Positions 13,401-23,111 of a DNA stretch of 64,000 nucleotides are shown here, in pieces (position 1 is the first letter of the stretch; the number at the start of each line of letters is the position of its first letter). A program made the position numbers and the translations under genes. The notes under the pieces are model-generated. The model worked only from the letters and a program-made list of their open reading frames with translations. It was not told where the DNA came from and searched no databases. Origin of the DNA: Dallia pectoralis. Taxonomy: Eukaryota > Chordata > Actinopteri > Esociformes > Umbridae. The stretch lies in the NCBI GenBank assembly GCA_029465975.1, contig CM055757.1, forward strand, positions 1,054,001 to 1,118,000, in the 5' to 3' direction.

Positions 13401-14379
13401 TGTTGAGCCCTGTGGAGGAGATTTTTTTGAACACCATATCTACACTCTTGCTCACAGCCTTGGAGAGTTCATGCTTCAGAGTGTCCTGTAGATTTCGGTT
13501 TTCCTTTTGGTGTGTTAAAAAACTTCGGCCCGTCTTCGCTCTGTCCTGTAAATCCCCTTTAGCCCCATCGCTCTTCCTCTCGAACTCGTCAATCGTGTTC
13601 GTATCAAACACAAATCCAGACTCTTTGCTTACAGTGGTGTCGTCATTTTCTGAGGTGTTGGTTGTGCCCATGTCGTCTCTGTCCTCACGCCCAGCGCCTT
13701 CCTGGTTATAAACCTGCAAGAACTTCTCCTGGAGCTGTCGCAGGAGCCTCTGCATGCTCTGAAGCTGCTCCTTCAGCTTGTTGCATTCTTCATCCTTGCT
13801 TCCACTGCTGCCTCTGTTGGATGGAGCTGTAGCTGTTGGATGGTGCTCCTGGTGCTGTGGAAGCCTCTGTTTGCGTTTGTTCTCCCTGTAGGCCTCTCTG
13901 GCCTCCCTGACGTCAGACTCTGCCCTCTCATTCTCCCCATGGAGCCTGCTGTTGGGAGAGCCCGACATTCCTCGGATGATGTTCTCCACACGGGCACGCT
14001 TTGCCTGGAGGTGATCACAAAGTGGCCGGTCCTCTTCAGGGCTGGCCCCAGTTGAGAGGTGGCCAGCTGGGGATGCAGATTCTGCTGCACTGTCCCTGGA
14101 GGAGACACTGCTCTGGTCCTCCTGACTGGAGTCGGCCATAGTGGAACTGGATACAGCCAAGTTGGGTAGGTAGAAGTGGCTTTCGTCCAGAGCCCTCTTG
14201 TTGTGGATGGTTTTGCGCAAGAGTTGGGAAATGATGGAGCTGTTGGGGTAGGACGTCAGAGGCTCGTCAAACATGTTTCTGCGGAAACAGGGGATCATGA
14301 GCTCAGCTTTGTCATCTTTCAGGGCGCCGTCACTGGGGTTGTGCATGTTCTGCTCAGAGTGGCTGAGGTTCATGTTCAC
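7479..14379 (-). CDS. prox2: Prospero homeobox protein (prox2-like), 4 coding exons
   Basis: DNA-binding transcription factor of the Prospero/Prox family. Coding exons, in order: 14379-12823, 10739-10632, 9634-9440 and 7646-7479. All junctions are phase 0, giving about 675 aa. Exon 1 (519 aa) has an LxxLL-like motif (IISQLL, about 49-54), an NLS-like KRARVENIIRG (about 127-137), a basic RENKRKQR stretch, a Gln-rich coiled coil (about 200-220), a second LxxLL (LEHLL) and a SUMO-type VKME site at 499-502. The last three exons encode the homeo-Prospero domain, including KKAKLMFFYTRYPSSN, FNRCITSQLIKWFSNFREF and WKKAIYKVICKLDS. PROX1 is a close relative. Adjacency to dlst and rps6kl1 favours PROX2, since human PROX2 lies in that block. 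The intron after exon 1 looks AT-AC. The first ATG of the exon-1 frame is taken as the start. Confidence 0.88.
8455..9175. repeat. Degenerate ~35-bp minisatellite in a prox2 intron
   Basis: Diverged units of the type GACCAGACCAGAACAACAGG-CCTAGGAGATAGCT repeat from about 8455 to 8800 and resume at about 9083-9175. The gap is filled by a separate interspersed repeat. Units differ a good deal, so the array is old. Confidence 0.75.
8870..9082 (+). mobile_element. SINE-like fish interspersed repeat
   Basis: It carries the motifs AGAGCCTGGTTCTTATCTAG, TAGGGAGTTTTTCCTAG and a 3' end running into ATTGATTGATT. This resembles a very common fish repeat whose 3' end is a GATT-type simple tail. It interrupts the minisatellite around it. 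The family is recognised from memory; exact ends and subfamily are uncertain. Confidence 0.6.
10740..12822 (-). other. Putative U12-type AT-AC intron of prox2
   Basis: On the minus strand the exon-1 frame runs ...CTC AAT and then ATATCCTTTT, an exact minor-spliceosome AT-AC donor (intron bases from 12822). At the other end a branch-site-like CCTTAAC (about 10751-10757) lies about 11 nt before an intron end of AC (10741-10740). The next exon then starts ATC CAG GAA, joining ...MSLN to IQEGLTPNHLKK in frame. No GT donor near the exon end gives this join. Reading on instead reaches a stop four codons later (12810-12808). A U12 intron at this place is known in prospero/Prox genes. Confidence 0.8.
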
Positions 14380-16330
14380 TGTGGAACCTTTCTACTTCCG
14401 TGTCGGAACACCTCGGAGAGAGTCAGGATGACAGAACTGGAACACAGACTGTGCCAGAAAAATAAAAGAAATACAACATTAATTTGTAAATCTGTTATTC
14501 AGACCACAATCTATTGTATAGTAACGTAAGTCTATGGTTTCTAAGGTTGTCTTCCGGGAAAAGTCTAAATTACCAGTGAGAAAAACACACATATAAACAG
14601 AGTACCAGCACACAGTAGCTATTAAATGTTAAAACAGATCCTCCTCATTTCTCAAAAACCTGCCACCTAAATAAAATGTAGCAACATTTATTGATTGCAT
14701 GTAATAATGGTGGAAAACAGACATCGCGTTCTTCCATTATGCTTTTGATACCTGGTGTAGAAGCTTGCGTTGTAATGTTCACCAACACAAAAGTTATACC
14801 ATTTATTGAAAAGAAAATAACAAAAAATCTAAACTCCTAAAATGTAATGTCTATGAATGAGTTGTTTCATTTAAAGACGTTAACATTTTATTAATGATTT
14901 AGGAAAGGACTTAAGTTAACAATGTCGTTTTTTCCATATTCATGGAATGTGAAAGGACATGTCAATAAAACATATAGAAATCCTTGGTTTCAGAAGAGAC
15001 AGACAAAGACATAGAAGGCTGCGGTAGATTTGTATGTGATCCTGGGTCAATGTGAATGACAAAAATCAGATCACAACAGTTTTATAAACCTAAAACATAT
15101 TATTTATATTAGCAAAAAATTTGATCCTGGGAGAAATAAATTAATAAAGAATCAATAATACATTATTAAGAGGAGTATAATGTATTCATTGTTTCATCTC
15201 TCAGTTGTAGTTTGTTGTAATTAAATTGTAGTTATAGGATGTTTCTTTACTCCAGTATGTAGACCATGTCAGTGATTTTAAACAATATTAAAAACATCAG
15301 GTTTGGTTGGCCCAAAATGTTTTGTCCTAGTGAAAACATACATCGAACAATTAACCATACATTTACCATTAATTACATAAATTAATTACAAACAATGAAT
15401 AACCACGCCAGTGTGTGTGTTTGTGTGTTAGAGAGTGTGAAATGATATATTTACATTTCAGCAAGACACACACTCACCCAGCCCTGAGCTTTACTGACAT
15501 ATACTTCAATGTATATCCAACAATATGATACTTTTGATAATATAAACAATAAATATAAGGAAGATAAACACTAACATTCCGTTCTGTATCGAGTCTTCTA
15601 TTCAAAACATTAAAATCTTCAATGTTTAAACATCAAAATGTGGCACATTGTAGGTGGGATGTATGAAAGGGTCTAAACTGATTTATTTCTCAAAATAAAT
15701 AAAAAAGTGTGAAAGCATAAATGAGTAAGTGTATTTTTCTAAGACATTATTCTCTCTGTCATTTGTCCATTCAATTGAAATGTTAGTAGGCAGTGCTGTA
15801 TCTATAGGACAGGCTTATTTGCCCACTAATGATAACAATTATATTGGTATATAAATCAAAACCAATGAATGAATTCAATCAAGATGAAATATCGTAATAG
15901 CTTATATAGCCTACTATAGGATGGCTTTAGTCGAAGCTAGTCAGATGTCTGATGCATGTAAGTTTAAGTGTTTACCTATGTATAACAGGATGACAAAGTT
16001 GTTCAATTGCAACTATTTGTACAGGAAAATATAAAAATCCTCGTTGACATTAAGAATGGGGTTGACAATTTGTGAATACCTTTATGACACACATTTACAA
16101 TTAAGGTTTTATGAAACCGCAAAAAATAAGAAACTACTAGTAAATAAAAATATGCATCAATTTAGACTTGCTGGCCATCATGAGAAGTAACGTAACAGCA
16201 GCGCATCTTACCTGTTGCGTTGAGCAGGTCGGGTTGGTGCGTCAGAAGTGAATGAGGAGTTTAGGAGCAACTGTGAACGCATCAAATAGATATGGGCGTG
16301 GCTTCGATGTGGACTCAAATAACAGAAAGT
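14380..16330 (-). other. prox2 5' UTR, upstream intron and probable first exon
   Basis: Minus-strand 5' UTR runs from 14448 to 14380. It starts after a good acceptor (polypyrimidine tract, then CTGGCACAG, with AG at 14450-14449). A strong donor GTAAGATG sits at 16211-16204, so a non-coding first exon ending at 16212 and starting somewhere upstream to about 16330 is likely. The intron between is AT-rich and shows no gene. I cannot see a clear TATA box or fix the transcription start. Confidence 0.5.
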
Positions 16331-16383
16331 GAAGAGACAGGCAGATTTAGGAATACCAATCAACAATAATAAGTCATTAAATG

Positions 16384-17631
16384 AAGACATAGAAGTGTAA
16401 TTATTTATTATTATGAAGATGTGATTGTACCAAAACGTGCTAAAATTGCAATATTTCAGTGGTGAGTTTATTATGTTGCTATATGACTGATAATTAATAT
16501 TTTTGGCTTACATATATATAGCCAGAAATATGTTACATTGTAAAGTGAACTCTGTAAGATAAGAATATAATAACATATTTAGTATACGTAATTGTTAATG
16601 GTTGTTATGTTATTGGGATGATTGTAGAGTAATATTTTAATATTTTCTATTGAGTGTAGAAGACATCTCAGTGTCAGCAATTCTTGAATGAATGGCCAAA
16701 TTACTCAATAAAATAAAGTTAAATAAATAATTTAATACATGGCTGTATTTTGTTGGTCTATTATTACTCAACAATTCAAGGGGAAGATAGAAAGTATCTG
16801 TATGACACTGAGAATGTTTTTATTGAAACAAAAATGTAATATACAAACATAGCCTATATGGGAAAGGTTTCTTGTTGACATTATGTGCTGTACGCAATTT
16901 TATTTTCTTTCTTTAAAAGTTAATTTAGAAATCAGAAATCATCAGAAATCAATAAGAAACGTTGAAAAGGGTTCCGAGATATTTAGAAAAGCCTATGTAC
17001 ATGTTAACTGTTTTTTTTTTAAGATTAGGCCTGTTATACTGTTAGATGTACTTGCATTGTCTAATCAATCAAGTTCGATTGCTTCTGCCTGAACGTCTAT
17101 ATTGGGGTAGCTCGTGAGTCGTAGTTTTCCTCATTCTTGATAAAGTAATATTATCTGCTACCATTTTTGAATTCATTACATTTTTAGGTACCTTGATGTT
17201 AACAATAATTTTAATGTAATTTTGACGTATCATAAATGCCACGAGGTCTGATCATGTTGTTGCAGTATCAACATGCGTTGCAAAATGTGTAGAGCGACTA
17301 TAGCCAGATGTTATATTGTAAAATGAACTCTGTAAGATAAGAATATAATAACATATTTATTATACGTAATTGTTGATGGTTGTTATCTTATCAGGATGAT
17401 TGTCGAGTAATATTTTAATAATGTGTACATTTTAATAATGTACATCTCAAGATAATTTAGTACATTGGTAATTGTGTGTATTGGATTTTCTAAGTAGCAT
17501 TCTTGATAAAGTAATGATTGAGGAAACACTATGCTGAGTATTTCATTTTATGTTATCTTTCCTTTCAGGGGAATTACATTTTGGAGGTGCTAACGAGATG
17601 AGCCTTTTGAGGTCCCTTGTCAGCAACCCGG
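16384..17631. repeat. AT-rich spacer with a ~115-bp direct repeat
   Basis: The segments at about 16530-16645 and 17308-17424 are near-identical direct repeats, sharing CTCTGTAAGATAAGAATATA and a long following match, about 780 bp apart. The DNA between and around them is AT-rich with no coding exon. The repeats may be two copies of one element or ends of a larger degraded one. Confidence 0.7.
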
Positions 17632-18183
17632 CAAGCAGCCTCTGATCCAGCTCATACCCTATATGTCACCCAGACAGGCAGCCTCTAATCCAGCTCATAC
17701 CCTATATGTCACCCAGACAGGCAGCCTCTGATCCAGCTCATACCCTATATGTCACCCAGACAGACAGCCTCTGATTCAGCTCATACCCTATATGTCACCC
17801 AGACAGGCAGGCTCTGATCCAGCTCATACCCTATACGTCACCCAGACAGACAGCCTCTGATCCAGCTCATACCCTATATGTCACCCAGACAGACAGCCTC
17901 TGATCCAGCTCATACCCTATATGTCACCCAGACAGACAGCCTCTGATCCAGCTCATACCCTATATGTCACCCAGACAGACAGCCTCTGATTCAGCTCATA
18001 CCCTATATGTCACCAGGCAAGCACCATCTGATTCAGCTCATACCCTATATGTCACCCAGACAGACAGCCTCTGATCCAGCTCATACCCTATATGTCACCC
18101 AGACAGACAGCCTCTGATTCAGCTCATACCCTATATGTCACCAGGCAAGCAGCATCTGATTCAGCTCATACCTTATGTCACTA
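17632..18183. repeat. 44-bp tandem repeat, about 12 copies
   Basis: The unit contains CCTCTGATCCAGCTCATACC then CTATATGTCACCCAGACAGA. Copies are highly similar, with single-base variants and a couple of shortened units near the 3' end, so the array is probably young and length-variable. Confidence 0.93.
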
Positions 18184-20283
18184 TACAAGCAGCAAAGTGA
18201 GAAGAGTTGCGGTATAAAAGATGAGACAGAAGCTAAAGTGTAAATGTATCCAACCTGAAGTCGCACAAGAACACCAGGTAGAGCAGCTAAAACCAGTCAA
18301 TGTAAGCACAAACACAGTAAAATTACCCCCTCCCTCCTGTAAAATAATGTTGACAACTGAGAACAGGATTTAGGATGTGCACGGCTATTTGCTAGAAGAA
18401 AATAGAGGTTATGAAGCAATCGGCTAACTAAAGTCAACTTTTTTTAAATCAGTAACTATTTCGATATGTCTGAGGAAGCAGATAAAATGTAACTAGGATA
18501 TCAACTGGGTCTCTCATAATATTTCGTATCTTGAGAGAGAGGAAGTGACAGAGTTAGAAGATTTGGGTCTGTCAGAGTTGCTTACTTTGAAAGACACATT
18601 TCTTGAGTAATTGGTAGTGGGTGAAAATATAGCAGCCCATGTGACTAAAACCGCAGAGAATGATAAACTGCAAAAGGAACTGGATGATTTGCATGATGCA
18701 TTGAAACAAAGTGAAATGCAACATGTATTACAGAAAATCAGTCTAGTTAGCATATCATAACCGCCAGTCAAAAAGGCGAATATCATTCAGACCAATGTCA
18801 CACCGTAGCCCATACGCCCAGCACCATGTCAAACCACAGCGTTAGCCCAAACGGTAAGTGCCCCATGGCAAAATATCTAAAAATCACTGAATCACTGGGC
18901 AAATATATGAACCAGGCCAAAAGGATAAACTCACTTCTTGAGCTTGGCGCACCAGATTGAAAATGAACTGAGTCAAGGCTACCCATTGGTAGAAATAGTT
19001 GGTGCTGTAATCTGAAGCATTTCCCCTGGCCTGAAGTTACCAGTTACCTATAGGGATCCGTAAATCTCATCCTGCCTACCCTTAGATAAATCATGCGCTC
19101 CCACTTTCAGTGAAAGTGTGCCACTGAACTCCATAAACATTTGACTTCAGACAGGATTAGCAGAGGCTTTCTCATGTGTGTACTCGACCTACGGCATAAC
19201 ATTTTGGTCGCGTCACAAGAAGTCAAGCCAAGACCCCAGGGGCCTCATTTATAAACGTGGCGTACGCACATAAGAAGATGTACGCCGCTCTCTACGCATT
19301 AGTTGGGATTCATAAAAAGCAAACTTGGCGTGAGAATGTGCATGCGGTCCTTCACGGACACTGTGACCCAGGCGTACACACAGAAACGGGTGAGATGAGA
19401 AATGGCGACATCGTCGGCAGATGGATGAAATACATGAAACTGTGTGAAAATGCAGACCATTGTGTAAAATAAATCTAAATATTTCCTGCCATTAATAATA
19501 TGAATAATTCACAAAGCCATTCTTACAATTAACAGCGTACGTAAATTCAAATGAAGACACATTTGCAAAAAGGAAAACTCAAATATGTTCTTTAATTATA
19601 TTGGCATGTTATGTAATTCATTATTCATCCTCATAAATAATACGGTGAACAGAACAAAATCATGTTTAAAACTGATATTCGTGTCTCTGTCTGGTGGAGC
19701 AGATAGATAGATAGGATAGTCTTTATTGTCCACTGGGGAAAGTTGATTTCATAGTATACATGTCGTTATCAGCTACATAATCATAGTGTTCATTTATATG
19801 CTGGTTTTATTTTTAAATGTGTTTTATCGTGACGTATGTCTTAACCATTTTGAAAGGTGCAGTAAATTCCATTTGCGCCGAACTATTTCCCACTTACAAT
19901 TATATTAATACGAAACATGTAACTTATCAAATACAATCAAATGTATGGTTACAAAAAGCCATGCCATCACGATGGATAATGATGCACAATGGCTGCATCT
20001 TCACACAGCAAGAAGACTTGCTGGCAAACGAGGACGAATGGCTCATAAGCTGGTTCTGACTTCCTTGGTCCTCCCTGTTAGACCTCTGCGCTTTTTTGGG
20101 CCCAGCGTGACAGAGGAGCACTCGAAGAAACCACTCCGTGCCAGTCCCACTTCAAGTCCTTACAACACTATGATTTCTGGCGACTGGCACTATCCAGAAG
20201 GAATTGGTTGACAGGTCAGGGATATCTCAGCCAACCCTTAGCCAGGTCAGATGTGTTAGTATGTATAATAGGTTTGTCTCATA
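18184..20283. other. Repeat-rich intergenic DNA
   Basis: About 18460-18760 has a broken plus-strand reading rich in Glu/Leu/Lys, like a dead coiled-coil or gag-type frame, with internal stops. About 19238-19480 starts GGGGCCTCATTTATAAACGT, the end of a common fish repeat. About 19700-19760 (ATAGATAGATAG then TCTTTATTGTCCACTGGGG) looks like the minus-strand 3' tail of a LINE. No intact gene was seen. Confidence 0.45.
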
Positions 20284-20439
20284 ATTACATAAAATGTCCT
20301 TTCACTGCGGATGAACAGGCAAAAAAAAACGCGCAATTTTCCCAAATGTAATCGGTGAACCGAGATGCAGACATGTTGCTCGCTAATGTAGTGGCTCGGT
20401 GGCATGGATTAACCCATGACTCATTCATTTTAAGACACA

Positions 20440-21455
20440 GCAGTGTTTGGCGCAGAGTCATAGATTGAGTTAGGAGATTGAATGGAGATTGAGGGTTGTG
20501 CCTCAGCTTGTCCACTTTGTCATCTTCATTCGCTCCAGGTGGAGGTGCTGCTCTATCTGCCTCAACCTCCTGGGCTTGTGTCTTTAGCCACAGGGCTGTA
20601 CCATGTCCAGTTCCTGTCTCCCTCTCCCGCACTATAGCCTCCTCTTGGCGCATCACTCTGTGCTTCACAGCCTGCTCCTATGCCAGGCTGATAATGCCGC
20701 TTTCTCTTTGGGCATCCCTCTCTAGAGCCCAGCTGGCATTCCTTTCTGCTCGGTCTTGCCTCTGCTTCTCCTTGACGTGGATCTGGCCCACTCAGCTTCC
20801 AGCTTCCTTCTTTCCTTAGCACAGCGCTGCATCCCTGCTTCGGTAACCCTGCTGCGCACTGCTTCCATTTTTATCTGCCATTTTCACAATGCATTCTGTT
20901 AGTACTCCTCATCCTCACTCCTCTTGCCTACTCGCTGCAAGCCTATTTAGTATATTTCCATTTGCACTCTTTATAATGCATTTGCCAATTGCACAGATTT
21001 TTTACGCTTGTACTGTCATCCACCCTTTTGCAATTTGCTACATTGTTGATCTGAACGCCTGCACATTAACTTATGCATGTCATTACACATCCTTACATTG
21101 TACTCCATTTGACTCATATATCTGCACATTGACACACTGCTCTGCATATCATTTTTGCACTGCTCTTTTTGCACTTTTGGTTGGAAGCAAACTATACTTG
21201 TACTGTTCTTGTACTGTTCTTGTAATGTTCAATGACAATAAAGTTGAATCTCATCTAAAACCTGCTGCTGCTCTTCCAACAGGGCACTGTTTGCCCTGTA
21301 CAGCTCCTCTCCACGTTCATGTGCTGGTGCGTCTATCCTCATCCAGGCCTCTTTGAGAAGAGTCAGTCTTAGCCCGCTCAGCTATTATCCTCCAGCGCTC
21401 GTTCTCTAGTTGCCTATGCTTCTCAGGCAGTTGGATCTCCATCTTGGCAATGACC
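20440..21455 (-). pseudogene. fbf1-like processed pseudogene fragment
   Basis: Minus-strand reading from 21455 gives EIQLPEKHRQLENERWR, IIAERAKTDSSQRGLDED and, after a frameshift, ANSALLEEQQQ. Beyond an inserted LINE-like tail it resumes as KERRKLEAEWARS, then EQA and LKTQAQEVEA. The order and motifs match the C-terminal coiled coil of Fas-binding factor 1, a centriolar distal-appendage protein. Apart from the insertion the segments run without introns, which suggests a retrocopy. There are several stops and frameshifts, so it is dead. The fbf1 assignment is from memory of the family. Confidence 0.6.
20884..21256 (+). mobile_element. LINE-type 3' tail inserted in the pseudogene
   Basis: T- and C-rich sequence with repeated TTGCAC/CTGCACATT motifs ends in CAATGACAATAAAGTTGAATC, the typical 3' end of fish L2/CR1-like LINEs. 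It splits the fbf1-like pseudogene, so it inserted later. Only a 5'-truncated non-coding end is present. Confidence 0.6.
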
Positions 21456-21600
21456 TACAGTGGATATAAAAAGTCTAAAAACCCCTGTTATAAATACACA
21501 CCCCAGGTATTTGTGATATAAAAATTTAGAAAAAGATAAACCATGTCAGAACTTTATCCACATTTAATGTGATCTATAATGTGAACAATTCAATTGGGGT
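21456..21600 (+). mobile_element. Fragment of a common fish repeat
   Basis: TACAGTGGATATAAAAAGTC, followed by AGAAAAAGATAAACCATGTC and TTTAATGTGATCTATAATGT, resembles a widespread fish repeat. No terminal repeats or coding sequence are visible. Confidence 0.45.
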
Positions 21601-21924
21601 TATGGGTGTGTAGACTATCTACTGTATTTTAGTCCCACTGTTTCTTCTGCCAGCAGAGTTGGCCCAGATGGCCCTGCATCACCCTTGAGGTGTTCATCTC
21701 TTTGTTGTGCCCCCTGCTCCAACCCCTGAGACGCATTCTCGTTGGTGCTTTTCGTTTGCCGAAATGAGAGGTCCCCCAGCCAGTGAGAGACGTGCTGTAT
21801 CTGATCGATGACCCAATCAATGGTACTGGTAGTGGTACTCAAATAAACCTAAAATCAAAATTATAGGCTGATCATGCCCTTGTCATTGGGCTGTCCTCTG
21901 CATCATGTTAAAGTTACTTTAAAA

Positions 21925-22157
21925 ATGGTAAATGCTGCGCTTTTATATAGCGCGTTTATCCAAAGCACTTTACAGATCCTGCGTCACATTCACCCATACA
22001 TTCACTCATTTATACACTGACGACCGCATCTACCAGCAGGCTCGCCAGGAGCAGCTGGGGTTAGGTGTCTTGGTCATGGACACCTCGACAGGAGGAACCG
22101 GGGATCGATCCACCAACCTTCCGATTGATAGAACCCACTGAGCCACTGCCGCCCGTG
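21925..22157 (+). mobile_element. Fish interspersed repeat with SINE-like ending
   Basis: It begins AATGGTAAATGCTGCGCTTT, followed by ATAGCGCGTTTATCCAAAGC, and ends with GGGGATCGATCCACCAACC and GAGCCACTGCCGCCC. This is the pattern of an abundant teleost repeat. It has no coding capacity. The open frame across it is incidental. Confidence 0.6.
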
Positions 22158-23090
22158 GCAACTCTATCGCAAGTTCTGCCCCCACTTTGTAGCTGTATTT
22201 TACTCTAAATAAATAGTAATTTTGTGATATTGGCCCATGAGAAGTCCATCGTTAGTACTTTAGATATTGATGAATTTGTCAGGACTTTTGTTAGAAAAAA
22301 CTGGAAACTGATGCTGTCGATGCGTAGATGCTATTGTATAATTAAATAATTATCTTCTCAAAAGAAAATCGATTTGTTTACTATGATCTCAATACAATAT
22401 AATCCAATAATTCTTAATTAAATAAAACACATACTCTTAGAAGTTAGTTGTAGTAATAGTTGGTAGTGACATATTACGAGTACATATTATATAATGTGTT
22501 ATCAAATGTATTTTTCATTGAATTATTCATTTAAGGAATATGTTCAAGGACACTGATTCATCTAGTTACAAAACCAGTAAAGTCAATATAAGAGTCATTG
22601 AATCATTTATTCAAACCGGTTGAATTTTTTTAAAATAAATGAAATATTTTTCAATAGACTGTAGCAATTGTTATTTTCTCAGAGAGTAGTAAATTACATG
22701 TTTTGTGCACTTGTCTATTCAGAACAATGGGAGAATCGTGATCTTTATGAAAAATACATTAAAAAACAATGTTGCCCACCCAAGATATCTGCCAGCCCAC
22801 CCTTTCATATCTGGCAACAACCATGCCTGCATAAAAAACAAAGGAATAGTATATTATATCAGCATTTTAAATAATATTGGCAACTTAAAAAACGCTTGAA
22901 CACAATCAGACAATACTCATGAGTTTATACTTGCCCATGTCCTATGTGTAAGCTTACTTCCCTACTCTGTTGATTGACATTGGGAAAGCCCTTTCTACAT
23001 TCCCCTCTTTAGTCCACGTAGTTCCTCCCACACCACTTCCGCACTCAGTATCTTTTTGGCGTTCGACCGGAGTTTCCCTTCAGAGGACAG
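22158..23090. other. AT-rich DNA upstream of dlst, with promoter region at its end
   Basis: No gene was seen in the AT-rich part. About 22990-23110 is GC-richer and lies directly before the dlst start codon. It holds CACTTCCGC, an ETS-type motif common in promoters of mitochondrial genes. No TATA box is evident. Confidence 0.4.
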
Positions 23091-23111
23091 GTTGCTGTCA
23101 TTACAGCCAAC

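Noticed and set aside
19257..19472. 71-codon plus frame
   Set aside because: Inside an interspersed repeat that starts GGGGCCTCATTTATAAACGT; no domain.
20889..21356. 155-codon plus frame
   Set aside because: Lies across the LINE-like tail and the antisense of the fbf1-like pseudogene; no support as a gene.
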